From: Takakia lepidozioides
Lineage: Eukaryota; Streptophyta; Takakiopsida; Takakiales; Takakiaceae
Reading direction: 5' to 3'
DNA: 64,000 nucleotides
Assembly (NCBI GenBank): GCA_030704615.1
Contig: CM060734.1
Coordinates: 51,974,042 to 52,038,041 of the forward strand
Position numbers and translations under genes: made by a program. Under the pieces are notes generated by a model, which saw only the letters and a list, made by a program, of their open reading frames with translations, had not been told where the DNA came from and did no database searches. This document shows positions 1 to 12,812 of the stretch, in pieces. Numbering within the stretch: the stretch's first letter is position 1; each line of letters opens with the position of its first letter.

Positions 1-384
1 AAGAGTGCCAATCAAAATGCATCCATTCATTGCAAACTTCATGTTGCTTGTTCCACTAGCTTCAAGTCCTGCAGTACTGCACACCATGCATGCCCCACAC
101 AAAATGTACCGACTTATATATCCCTCCATGAACATGATGTTCTTGACACCCTCACTGAGCAAATCTTGCTTTATTATACTTCTCCCCACCCAACATTCTC
201 TATGGGCCAGCAGACATTGGCTAGTCCATGGCTGGTGGTAGCTAGCTGAGGTATCTTAAGTGCATAGATTGGATAAGGCAGCCATTTCTAACCTCTTTGT
301 CTGGAGTTGAAATGTCAAAAGGAACGAAAAGTTCAATGTCCAGCTGATTTAGAGAGGGAGAGAGATGTGGATCACATCTTTCAC

Positions 385-3300
385 CTTATGTGCTGTGAGA
401 GTTCGCTTGCCGGTATGAGCAACTCAGCCACACTCACATTGTAGTCAGGAACAAAGATGACCTTCAACAAATGTCCAACATCCTTGTCATTATTCACAAC
501 GGCACCGACATCAGAGATGAGTTTCACAATGCGCTTTGCCTGCAAGTAGGTAGCAAAGGCTTTGCCACCAAACATGCAAACACGGGGCACATATTTGGCG
601 ATCCGCTCCTTGGGGCTCATTTCCTTCAGTTTCTTATACCGGTAGATGACCCCCATTATGTTAAGGAGTTGCCTCTTATACTCGTGAATGCGTTTCACCT
701 GTTTGCAGGCAAGAACACAGGTTCGGATTCACAAAGTTTTGGCTTTCTGGGCCAGACAACGATACAGCTGGAACCAGCATACTTGGTCAGATTCCTCGAT
801 ATTCCGGTAAAATCATCAATCTCTGATTTCCAGTGGGCTAGACATTAAAGTCATTAAATATTGGTTCTAGGAATGAAAACACACTACCACCCACATGGAC
901 TTAACAGGGTGTTGAAAAACAAGCTGTCGTCACAGCATGATTCAAAGTCACCAATTATTAGTTCACCAGGGGACCTAGATGCTGGTCAGTGTACCCCATC
1001 ACCGCCTAACGAGATCACCACTGACCATAATTCCTATGACAGAACAAGTAGAAGTATCTACACTCTAACAGCAGCTGTGGAATTATACAACAAAGCTGTC
1101 TCTTCTAAGTCTCTACTTTGTCCATGGACCCTCCAAGCCGTGTGGATGTTACATAGTATCTTCCTTTCTTACTTTTTACTTCTAGGTTGGGGTACTTTCA
1201 TTTGTGCTTTACTTGTCATTCTCAGTTGTTCCATGGGTTCTCAGGATGTGTCAAAGTTTCTCTCGACCATGGGATCCCCCTCAATGGTATAGCATCACTT
1301 TCTTCCTTCCTCTGTCTTCGGGCATCCGCTGACTTTTTTGTTGTTCTCTTGTTGTTCTTTGCCCCATGGCTGTTCACCTGATGCTTAAAAGTGGCCCGAA
1401 TGGCCAAAAATTGCAGTGACTTGGTGTTGCTCTGGCAGCCACTTCAGGTCATGGCAAGGGCAGAGTTTCTCTTTGCATTGAGATAACCATCAAGTGTTAT
1501 CTTTGCAGAGTGTGTTCGCAGGGGAGGATAACGAAATTACCTGAGAAGATGAGGCCTAAAACGAACCGGCAACAACAGTTGCTCTTGCTCTCAGGAAGGG
1601 AAATTTCACTCTGCTTGTGGACAACCCTTCTTGACTTTGTAAACTCTCTTTCTTTGCCTATTTCTCTTTGAGCTTTCCGAGGACGTTCTAAGGTACCCTT
1701 TCATTTGCCTATTTCTTTAACTTTCATTCAATCTCAATATTTGGGATTTCATTTGTTCTTTCTGTGGTTCTACTGTCCCCCTTGGCTCTTAGGGCCTCCC
1801 TTCAGAATTCCACACACACAGGCAGTGCACACCTGAATATCAAACATCGCATCAGGGCTGATGACATAGCCTGTTTTGTCCTGAACGTATGCCGCCAGTT
1901 TCTGCTTTCTTACTCTCTTGGCTGCCATCCACTCTTTATGCAGATCATGGTTGCCTGCAAACTGCATACTCAAAAAATGTGATTTTGACCTGAAAAAGGA
2001 GTCTCTGGTTTCCCAGTCCTCCAGAAAGCTTCTCATTTCAGCATGTGACTATGCATCCATCTTCCTCATATCGTATCATACAAAATGAACAAAGAACCAG
2101 CTGTCCTCACAACCTGTTTGAAGTATGGGCATGTTCATTCAGATTACGGCTTGCACATTCGTAAAAAATTATAGGAAAGGCTACCTTGCGAAGACCAGCC
2201 AGTTGCTCAGTATGGAGGATCCAGTCATCAGAGCCAAGCCACTTCGTGATGACTTGGCTCAGTTGAGGATTACAGAAGGAAACCCAGCGTCTGGGTGTCA
2301 CCCCGTTCGTCTTGTTCTGGAACTTCTCTGGCCATAACTGCGCAAGTTCATAATTGATGAGGAGCACATACCTTGGGCGATTTATTTGAACGAAGTCTGA
2401 GTCTCACAGAAAGAGCAGTAAAATTACAGAATCTACTGACCTTGTAAAAATCATTGAAGACTTCATCCTTCACAATTTCACTGTGAATGGCCGCCACTCC
2501 ATTCACTTTATGGCCAGCTATCACACACAAGTTGGCCATCCGGACTGTGCCCACAGGTTTTTTGGGAACAATGTTTTCCCCTTTGTCTGGATCCTCAACT
2601 TCCCTTGGCTTTGGAAGCTTTCCGGGAAGTAGGGAATTGAGTGAAGAAGGAAGCTCAACATTTTCAAGTATTCTCATACTTGCGATCTTCTCTGCCAACT
2701 TGCCCTTTTCAGTCTTGGTAGCAAGAAATTTGATAAACTGAGATGCGGCATCAGAATAAATGTCAGTCAAGCGATCTGCCCACACAACAACTCATCCAGT
2801 GATGAATGAATGCGTGGGCAAGTTCTAGAATTTGAAGCTCGTTCATAACAATACACTGCACTCAGTGGGTAGCCCCCTTTCAAAGCATCAAACTTTACCA
2901 GTTTTCTCCCAAGTTTCAGAAGCTCAAGACACAGCTGGAAGGCCACAATCAACTTTGCTTTTCCAATCAAGCCAGACTGCTGATCAAGCCTTCAACAAGC
3001 CAACTTCTGCCGAGAGCCTAGGGGAACACAGTAAGACAACAAGAGAACATGGGGGTTTTCTTTAAAGACAGTGCCTTATGCAGGTAAGCTGCTGAGCACT
3101 TTGGCTCCTCATTGGTGGAGGCCTCAGGCAAGGATGTGCAATCTCTTTTAAAGGACAATAGGTGCTTCCTCTGATGTATAGGTCATCAGACAATAATGTC
3201 CACAGGCGCCCTTGAGAGCTCACAAGCAAAGTAGAAGAGAAAAACAATTCGTGGCAGAGGGGCATGCATCCAGCAAAGTAGTGATCACCTGCTCGTCAAT

Positions 3301-6300
3301 TTTTTGAATGATTTCAAGGTGTCGTGGCAACAGCTTCTCGAAAAGTTCCAACGGCCACTTCTCCAATGCTTCTGGAAGAACAGTGTGGTTGGTGTATGCC
3401 ACCGTCCTATGACAACAAAACCCAGACCAACCAGTAACTGCGGTGCAGCTTTATGATTAGTCTGGATGCCTAGACATGTTTTTGTCCAGAAAGTCGGAAG
3501 TATGATTCCCTGTACATTATTCACGTTAAGAACAGAGGTCTAATTGGTACACATCATGGCATAGTCACAAACCAGAATTAAGTTTTACTATAGTTCCTGA
3601 ATAGCATAGCCACTGCGTGGGAGTCCTACAGGATTGCACTGAGTGTGTATGCACAAGTCGATACATGATAGATATAAGACTATTGCTTCTCTAAGAATTG
3701 TGGGGAAAGGAGCAGGAATTATAATGCCAGAGAAGGAAACACATATATCCACCCAGTCCACCCCCAGCGCTCAGTGAAGCCATGGAAGGTACCCAAACTG
3801 GCCAGAATGGAGAGGGAACTTTGCCCATGGTCATTCCAACGAGTACTTATCCTAAACTTGTAAAACAAATCTTAAATGTTGAAACAATCTAGAAACCGGA
3901 GTAACTCAGTCACCAATAATGACACTCTCTTACATTCAATTTGGAGTCAAAGATCTGTATATATACACAAATACACATGTGCACACCTTCCCAAAGACAT
4001 TTCCCCTTTACAAAAAAGGTAGGAGGATTTACGCTGGAGTAATACATACACATATTCACACCTTCCGAAAGGATTCCCCTGTTTATAAGCAAAGGTAGGA
4101 CGACTTACGCTTGAGTAATTTTCCAAGCCTGATCCCACGAAAGACCCTCAATGTCCACAAGAATGCGAAGCAGTTCTGGTACAGAAAGAGTGGGATGGGT
4201 ATCATTCATCTGAATGGCCACTTTGGATGGAAAGTTGGTCCAGTTGACATGACCACCAGACCACTCCTTGAAGCGGGCCATGATGTCTTGGAGGGACGCT
4301 GAACAGAGAGTGTACTGCTGCTTCAGACGCAAAATCTTCCCTTCGGGTGTGGCATCACCTGGATATAAAACATAACAAATCTAACACCACAAGCAAACCC
4401 GCCATTTGAATCAACAAGAGGGGCAAGCTCCACCTACCGGTATCTATCTTCTATGAGGCTGCTGGGGCTTTGCAGAAAAGATAAAGCATCGTGAACCCTT
4501 AGGCTACTAATCATGTTTGGATCAATTTTTGAGAAGTCCTCCATGACACAGAATGACTACATACCTTTTCAGCATTAGCGTGCGCAATGGCAGCTTTATC
4601 ATGTTCCCCAGCATTGAATGCCTCCAGGTTGAAGTCTTCAGCAGACACTTTTGTGGACCACAGGCGCAAGCTTATGGTGTTCTTGGTTCGATAGCCAGGT
4701 ATGGGCACATCGTAAGCAAACGCTCTCACATTCTCCCCACCTACCCACTCTTTTCTTCCATCATAACCCTCAATAACCTTGCCAAAAAACTTCACTGGGT
4801 ACGAAACGTCATGTCTTACAATCTCCCATGGATAACCCATCTGCAACAGACAAGGGGTGACTGATGAGCTGAATTGAACCCAATGCAAGCGGCAGAAGTG
4901 TTCCTTTAGAGACGAGTTAGAAGCCTGTGAACGCAGGCCAACTTGAATGGATAAGACCAAATTAAAGGAAAAATCCTTTTGGTTGTACAAACAAATTGAT
5001 GGAAGATAATACCTCCAGCCACTTCTCAGGCGCTTCATTTTGGCCTTTCTCGGAGATGCTTTGTTGAAATAAGCCATACTTATAGCGCAAACCATATCCC
5101 CAGGCAGGATAATTGAGTGTAGCCAGTGAATCCAAAAAACACGACGCCAATCTCCCCAGCCCTCCATTACCAAGAGCAGCATCTGGCTCCTGCACTTAGA
5201 AACCAAACACTAGGTGTAAGTTCTATGAACAAAGAGTTTATTACACCTATTTGAGAGCTCTGAGACTTTGCAAGCTGCATGTCCAAACCCTAGTGGCATG
5301 TACCATACTGCTCTTTCGGCAACTAATTAGAGGATTGTCAGACCGTAGATCCTCTCACCACACCATGTTCACAGTGTAGGGGTTTAGAAATAGACGTTGT
5401 TTGCCGTAGCCTTGTGGCCATTGACCCCGCGCCCAGTTTGAGCGGGAACAAAAGGGACAGAACCTACCTCTGTCAGGGGCTGACGTTGGTAGTAAGACTT
5501 ACCTCCATATAAAGAATTAATCCGGGTTTTCCAGATATCCTCTAGAAATCCCTTCACACAAGCATCAATCTGCTGTGTGTGGTTTGCCCAAAAACTAGGC
5601 CTCAGGAGGGCCTGGGCTTTTGGCTCAGCCTCGAGACTTTCAAAGTTGGTAAACAGGGGTACAGGCACAATTCCCTTAATAGATTTGAAGAGAGCGTCTC
5701 TTTGGTGAGAGAACCCCGGACAGTGTATCAGAAAATGAATACTGTCTTCAGATTGCCCACACAACGGGCAATTGCACTCTCCCTTTCCTCTCTGCTTCTG
5801 TTTGCTGTTCAAAGGTAGGCTTCCTGCCCCGAGTTTAAATTTCAGTCTAGTGCCGAGAGTGGGTAGACCCTTGAGGTCATCCAAGATGTCCCCCCCATGT
5901 CACAGACTGGAAACAAGTTCAGGGAAGTTTTCTGCCTAACTTCATTTTCATCAGACAATCTCATGGCAACAGACATGGCTGAGGACACTACAGCCTCTAA
6001 GTCAGATTTATCCAGCAGGGCGGATTGAGATTCAGATCCTTGAGAATCTCTTCTACTCTATTGCGCCAGGACTTAGCCTGTTTGACAGGGCGATCCTGTT
6101 GCCAAGATATAGAGTCGATTAACTTAGGATATCTGGTGTTGGGCATATGTTGCAGCTGACCCCACCATCTGACCTTGAATTCATCTCGTCGGGAGCTTAA
6201 GGACGGAATGCCAAACACACCCCGAACAGCCACATTGGCTGTTTTGGAGCATGCTGACATACACTCCTTAAGCACCCCCACTTGAATGGATTCTAGAGAC

Positions 6301-9300
6301 TTAGCCTGGTTGGAGTTATCAACCCATATAGCAGATCCGTACTCCAAGGCAGGTCTAATAACGCGATAAAGCATGGTTTTCTTAACCTCAGAGTTGGATC
6401 TGCAGTGGAAAAATTTAGTGAGCCCCAGAGCTTTGCCCTTGCCAGTTTGAACAACTTTCCGGATATGTGCATCCCAATTACAATTGGACTCAATGCCCAG
6501 GTAAGTGTAGGAAGGGAGGACCGGGATCTCTTGGCTACCCCACTGCCACTTAAGATCACTCCCTCCCTCTCCTCTGTCGTTGAATGCTACCACTGCACAT
6601 TTGCTGACATTAGCGTCTAGCCCCCAAAGATCAAAGTATCTCTTCCCGCAATCAATCAACTCCTGGAGATTGGTTGGAGTCTCCCCTATGCCTGTGAAGT
6701 CATCCGCAAACATAAGGGCTGGTATGGTGGTATCACCCACCCTTAACCCAAATCCCTCACTTTCCACATCCTCGAGGAGTTGATTGATGAAAACATTGAA
6801 GAGCAGAGGGGAGAGAGTACATCCTTGAGCTACACCTTGGTCTATGTCAAAGAAGTTGGACTTCTGTCCGTTAACAGTGACACAGCTTTTGGTGTGAGCA
6901 TACAAGTTGTGGACAACTCTCCACATCTTTCCCTTGATCCCACAAGACCAGAGGCGGAACCATAGGCCATCTCTCCACACTGTGTCATAAGCCTTTTTGA
7001 CATCCAGGAAAAAGTCATAAGTGGGTTTCCCTTCTTTTTTCCTTCCCTGGATAATCTGGCTTAGAGTGAAAATATGATCCACACAGCCCCTGTTTCACCG
7101 AAAGCCAGCTTGGCCTTCGTGGAAACAACCTCTAGACTCCAGATCAACCTCGAGACGAGTACTTATAACTCTGCAGAATGTCTTGCCAACAGCATTGAGG
7201 AGCGCGATTCCATGGTAGTTCCCCGGTTCTTCTCTGTCACCCTTCTTGTATAGATTGACAATGACCCCCTGTCGCCAGCGAAAGGGATCATTTCAGTCTT
7301 CCAGATAAGGTTAAAGAGGAGAACTAGGGCCTCTATCATGGGATCGCCACCGTGCTTGATAAGCTCGTTGACAATACCATCAGGTCCACCAGCTTTATAT
7401 CCATTTAAATGTTCAATTGCTTCCACAATCTCAGAAGAACTAATGGGAGCATTATAAGCCATTGAAATATACTCCAGTTCATCAGGGCTGTTTTGAATCA
7501 AAACAGTTTTTTCCAACTGTGTCCCTCCATTCAGCAGAAGACCCCTCACTGTTAGACCTAGAAGTTCTGCCAAGGATACTGTAGTGAGTTTCAAAGGTTT
7601 TGACAATGTCAACCGATGAAGTCACCACTGCACCTTTAGTAGTCTTCAGCGCTTGTACTTGCTGACCGTTTTTCGGCTTGTACAAACGTTGAAGGGCCAA
7701 CCAGAATTTCTTGTCATTACCACCATGGTGGTTTGAGTTTATTTCACTGTATAACTTGTCCCAGTATAATTTCTTCTGAGACCTAACAAGCTGATTGATA
7801 TCTTTACGGAGCTGGTAGTACCTCGCCCACAATTCTCTGTTGGTTTCCAAATTGCAGCACTCTTTATAGAGGGTTCGTCTCTCAGCTATCTTGAGTTTAA
7901 TCTCATTAGTCCACCAATTAACTGCTCTACCGCAGACAATTAGTTTCCTCCCAATGATCTTGTCAGCCACGGAGGAAACGAAACTCTCCCAAGAGTCCAC
8001 TGCTCTTTCGACTTCATTTCTTGCGTTAACAGAGCGTGACTGAAGTTCTTGGAGCGATTGGACAAAATGAGGGAGAGACTCTTGCAAGGCCTGGACGTAC
8101 TCAGCCTTGACCTCCTCATTGTGGAATTTTTCTATGCGCCACTTCCGAATCGAACGTTTCACAGATCTCTTGGTGGTGGGAAAACACCTTTTGATCTCAG
8201 TCCAAACCAGGAAGTGGTCAGAGGTACCAATATCAGTTCTGTCAATCAACACATAGGCACACTGGGGGAACAAAATTTTGTCCATTATGATATAGTCCAC
8301 AATGGAACGTTCCCCAGTTTGGGATTTCCCCACGAGTCCACTGCACTTGGTCACCTCTTGTCCTGTTATTCAAGGTCAAAAGCTGAAGCTCTTCTAGACA
8401 GTTAATTAACCGTCTGCCATTAGAATTCAGCTCGTCCTCACCAAAAGGTCCAATGATATCGTCCTGATGGATCCCTTTGCCCACCCGGGCATTGAAGTCC
8501 CCCAATAGTACCACCTGACCTTTGGCAAGGAACGAAGCACAGTCCAGCTTTACATCTTCGAAGGCCTTGTCTGCGTCAGCACTAAGGGTCCCCTCTGTGG
8601 GCATGTAAACACAACCAACAAAGAGGTCCTTTGTACTCATGCCGCCCTTCAAATTCAGTTTTAGCCAGATACTATGCTCGTACCTCAAACCCTTGTTGAT
8701 AATTTCACAATTGTCAAACAAGAAATCACGGACAAAGAATCCGACCCCTTTTTGACCGCGTTTGGCAGAGGCTGCCTTGAGAGTACACATCTTACCTGCC
8801 CATTTATAACCAATGACATCTCCAACCAGTTTATCCGATGTTTCCCATGTTTCTTGCCCAGCACAGATATGAATATCATTAGTCCGAAGAACTTGTCCCA
8901 CTTCAAGTTGTTTCCTTTGGTTGGTCAACCCTGAGAAGTTGAAAGTGGCCAGCCGCAAGCCAGCCCTTTGCGTGTGAATTGTTTGTCGTCTAGGTAGCTT
9001 GTGATTGCTCCTGGACGGCCAACCGTTCTGCAAAGGGGGGACAGTTACCCCATGTGTAGATTTTGCTCGTCTTGTGTAAACTTTGAGAATTGGTAAACCA
9101 TTCAGGGTACCAAATCTTTCAGTTACACGACGCACAGGCTCCGCACACATAGGGGCAGATTGTCCGTCAGACTGCTTGGGGACAATTACCCCGTGTATAG
9201 ATTTTGCTCGTCTTGTGTAGACTTAGACTACACTAATATAGTATATTATCAAGACCACAACACAGAAGTAAAGAAAGACAGGGGCTCATGTGACAAAGTA

Positions 9301-11067
9301 GAAGAACGAGAATTGTCTCTGTCTTTCTCTCTCCATACTCATCTGAGCAAGGTAGACGAACAACATGATCATATCAGAATGGTCGTGGAAGAAATAGCAC
9401 TATGTTAGGAATCAATGTGCATCTTGTCATACCTGCTCAGCAACATCCTCAAGGTCATGCCCCAATTTCCGCAGTGCTTGGGCATATGCATCCTTCAGCT
9501 CAAGATTTCCAATGGCATTCAACAAGGCTCTGCCCTGAATTAACAAACACAAACAAAGCAGATGCAGAGCATTTGTTGGTAAAAGCCCTAGTATTTGTGC
9601 ATAAGAGAGTATGGACTGCTACTGCTATGATGCTTGTACATTTCTATCAGAGCATGACACTGTACTTTTGAGAAATCTCTGACTGGGACAACCCATTGGA
9701 GTGGAATGATCTACGCGTGATTCTCTGCAGCACAGCTGCACTGCACAGAGGCAAACACCCTGACTCTGCTTTGTGGATGGGTCCAGCATCCAACCCTCAT
9801 TAGTGTGGAGTATGACTGTGGACAGACCAGAGTTTCTCAAGCAAACAATGGCTGAGGAGGTGCAAGATACAAGAATGATTCACATAACACATCTGGCTGA
9901 GGAAAAGGCAGCTTAAATTCTTTCTTACGTCTTCAAACAGTGCAGGCACATAAGAAACGTAGACCAACCTGTAGAAACTCCATGGAGAGGTAATGGATAG
10001 TCTTCGAATTTGTGTTTTGAAAGTGCTTGTAAGTCTCATTCCATTTTTGGACCAAACCATCTCTCACACTCTCAGCTGTAGCCACATAGGCTTGTTTTAA
10101 CTCAAATTTGTAGGGAGAGAAGGAGGGGGTGTACTCAGCATGGTACTTGATGTTTGAGGCAATTCCTTCAGCATCCTTAGAGGATGGATTTGCAACAGGA
10201 AGAATAGCTGTAATAAAATCCACCCAAAAAACCAGCTGAGATGTACAATTTGAATTCATTCAAGGGGAACACAAGCAGTTTGAAAGGTAAGTGTGGACTA
10301 GGAAGGACTAGAATACCAGGAATTAACTACATATTTAAATTACCACTTCTATGTCACAAGGTGCTGACTTCCTGTTTGACAGAACTAACAGTAAATATGT
10401 CATTATATTCATTCTAAACTGTTGCCCAAGGAATGCATGCTTGTCAAACATGCAATGATGGTTATCCCCCAGGATTTTTGCCTCCATATCACCCCCTCAC
10501 AAGAACGTTTCAGCAACCAAAGAAGATTATGCTTCTGTATAGAGTGCGAGTCTTGTGTCCATGTCTTGAGGCAATGTAGGAGGAGGATAAAGGTTAAGAA
10601 TCAAGGGATGAGGCAATAAGCATACAAACCTCAGCACTCAAGACCAGCAAGAGACACGTTCAATTTGGATGCAATGGAGAGAAAAAGCAAATTGAGGTTG
10701 GAAGTGGAAGGGTGAATGCTAACTCAGCGGATGAAACGCAATAAATGCTACCATCCCACGACAACTACTCATTTGGTAAATTGTACAAGAGACCCATACA
10801 AACGATTGAACATGAAACTAGCCAGAATAAAGCCAGACCTTTGTCAAACGGGGATGCCTTGGGTCTCGGCTCGCCACACCGAATGGGAGGCCTGTGTATG
10901 GCAACAAGGGAGTGCTGGTTACCTCCTAGTCCTGTTCTCAACCTTGTTCCTGTAAAGCTACTTCTCCACAAGACACACGATCCAGCCTTGCGAGAAAGTT
11001 CAATCCGATCAAAATGTAAGAGTGGAGAACAAGCTCCTTGTGTAGAAGAAACTGTCGCTATCCCCAT
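385..11067 (-). CDS. PHS: alpha-1,4-glucan (starch/glycogen) phosphorylase, plastid-type, 3' end outside window
   Basis: Glycosyltransferase family 35 enzyme that releases glucose-1-phosphate from alpha-glucan chains, using pyridoxal phosphate. Exons read by eye on the minus strand: 11067-10839, 10207-9969, 9534-9433, 5189-5013, 4840-4565, 4380-4109, 3406-3289, 2737-2441, 2337-2185, 1961-1833 and 698-385. All junction phases agree and about 768 codons are present. Recognisable blocks are [80 protein letters not shown] and [18 protein letters not shown]. The PLP-lysine block and C-terminus lie left of base 385. Exon 1 (start at 11067) reads like a plastid transit peptide but is the least certain part. 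The insert before VRMANLCV is only about 20 residues, against about 78 in seed-plant plastid enzymes. Intron 3 (9432-5190) contains a LINE. Confidence 0.93.
5392..9222 (-). mobile_element. non-LTR retrotransposon (LINE) copy 1, inside a phosphorylase intron
   Basis: Decayed LINE lying in the sense direction within the phosphorylase intron. Reading 5' to 3' on the minus strand there is an APE-type endonuclease (9150 to about 8240, with [12 protein letters not shown] and GTSDHFLVW), a reverse transcriptase (about 7600-6000, with [10 protein letters not shown] and [16 protein letters not shown]), and a C-terminal zinc-knuckle region (about 5880-5390, [20 protein letters not shown]). The frame breaks at about 8340, 7600 and 7270, and there is an in-frame TGA near 7097, so this copy is dead. 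Its 5' end is cut at about 9222, judged against the 5' fragment at 40560-41505. Its 3' end, at about 5392, matches that of copy 2 at 36208. No poly(A) tail is visible. Confidence 0.9.
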
Positions 11068-12812
11068 CCCTTCCTCTTGCAATGTGCCTTCACCAACTTT
11101 CTTCTTTACAGAATTTCCTTTCTCTAACCACTCACTTTTCAAATTAGTCTCATGACTCAATCCAACCGATTCTCGCTCTTTCTGTTCCCCCCTCGAACGT
11201 GGTGAATTCCTTTACTTCTTTTCATCTCTCTCCCAGTGCACTTCACTGACGCCTCTCATCGTCAGTGCAGCTCGTTGCCTCCCAATACGTTACTGTTCAG
11301 TTCATAAGCATTTCAAAATCTCCTTGCGTGAAATTCTCCTCCTCCCCCACCCGCAGGACCTCGCAACTGCATTGAAGCTGCAGGAATTTGATGCGTACTT
11401 GAGAAAAATCGATGCAGTGAACGCCATCGCTGCAGGCTCAAGAGGCAAGAGGGCCTTTGAAGCTCGACGCTTGGATGCCATGCCATGCATGCCCATGCCA
11501 TGCCATACCACAGGTTCACCCGTGATACCCGGGGGCCACCCTGTGGGACACGACTCTCGGGACCCGGAAAGCGAAGGGGGCGACCGGGGTGGCCTAGAGT
11601 GAGGGAGACTGTTGTACAGCGCAAATCGATAGACTGATAGAGCCACTCCGATGGATCTTGGAGTGGGTATATGAGGAAGATGAGTCTCGCAGAAGAATGA
11701 TTGATCAAATGCGAACTTAGTTTGCGTGCAGTCTGCATTCTAGAATTTGCTGATTAGTTCAATCTGGTGTGGATGCAATGTGATCTAGCATCTGTAAGCT
11801 AGTTCAGAGAATCTAGCTGGTCCAGACATGGATTGTAAGCAATGTTCCGATTGGCTCCAATCTGTGCATGCTTATCATGTAGGATTAGCTTTGGGCACAG
11901 AAGGTATCGACACTTCTGGGGGAAACTGTTACATTGGAAGAATGGAGCAGCAGCTAGTTCTAATATTGAAGGCTATCGAGAAGCAAAAAGCTGCAGTGGG
12001 ATTGATCGAGGTCATGTAACGTCCCAGTAACGTCTGTACGATGTCTGTGCACCTTCGGGGTCGATGGGGATTAACGATCCCAGCTGATCATACTGTCACA
12101 TAAATAATATGTTGGCTATTGATGGCCAAGGGTTGTGGCTATACCCCGGACAAGTTTGGTCTGCCCTGCAACTTTCCACTTTCCATGTGTACTAGGGTGG
12201 TGCCACCTTGGGGACTTCAGAAGAGATCATCTTACCGAGGACGAGAATGTCTGTATCTTCTCCAGATGCAGAAATCTAGTCTAACTATTATTCATGATTC
12301 CAGTTGCACATGTTAAGTTTAGAGGAGATTGAGTCTAGAGAGAGAGATCTAGAGAGATAACAGGCATAAATATTAGAACTGTATAGCAACTGAGAGATAC
12401 TTTGATCTAGAAAGGGGGGATGATTCATTAAGTTAATTCTCCAATACATGATATACTTTGATCAATACACTCTGTCGGCTATGCACATCTTGATATCCTA
12501 GATTGAGGAATTACAGATGGATCCGGGCTTCTTCACGATTCAGAGAAGAGTTGTAGAATTTCTTGTATAGATGCTTAAATTGGTTCACGGTATGATTTGA
12601 GCTGGGGACTATCTAGATGCATACGTCGAGGGATACCTAGGCTTAAAGTGAGAAGAGCTTCTCTCACGCGGCGGGTTGCCAAAACACTCGTTGATCTATC
12701 ATAATATGTATATCGGCGCCAGATCAGTTGTAGTAAGGCAGCAGCTGCCATGCATTAAGGAGTTCATAGGGAACATTCGCTTGTTCAGCTCGTCCTGAGT
12801 GGCCAGATCAAA
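11068..12812. other. head-to-head intergenic spacer, phosphorylase/fucosyltransferase
   Basis: No gene recognised. It should hold the promoters of both flanking genes. An open frame at 11324-11602 (plus, 92 codons) is not matched to any family I know. It overlaps open frames on the other strand, so it may be chance. A short CATGC-rich palindromic stretch lies at about 11477-11505. The right end (12230-12690) resembles sequence downstream of the fucosyltransferase and is listed separately. Confidence 0.5.
12230..12690 (+). repeat. degenerate direct repeat, left copy flanking the fucosyltransferase gene
   Basis: By eye, this stretch shares ordered blocks with 15590-15990 on the same strand. 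The clearest is GATTCAGAGAAGAGTTGTA (12538 onward, and about 15871 onward), followed in both by a tail of about 25 bases, GAGCTGGGGAC and ATGTAGATG-like sequence. Upstream, both have TTAGAACT followed by TTGATC. Similarity is patchy, with indels. It could be a dispersed repeat family or the scar of a local duplication. Confidence 0.55.

Noticed and set aside
1187-1407. Open frames in the phosphorylase intron at 699-1832
   Set aside because: No splice-consistent exon and no homology to phosphorylase. Flanking exons already join in phase.
9160-9671. Plus-strand open frames over the third phosphorylase exon
   Set aside because: Shadows of the minus-strand exon 9534-9433 and intron sequence; no splice or domain support.
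11302-11738. Minus-strand open frames upstream of phosphorylase as an extra 5' exon
   Set aside because: A start and transit-like segment at 11067 joins in phase to exon 2. The upstream frames have no conserved features.
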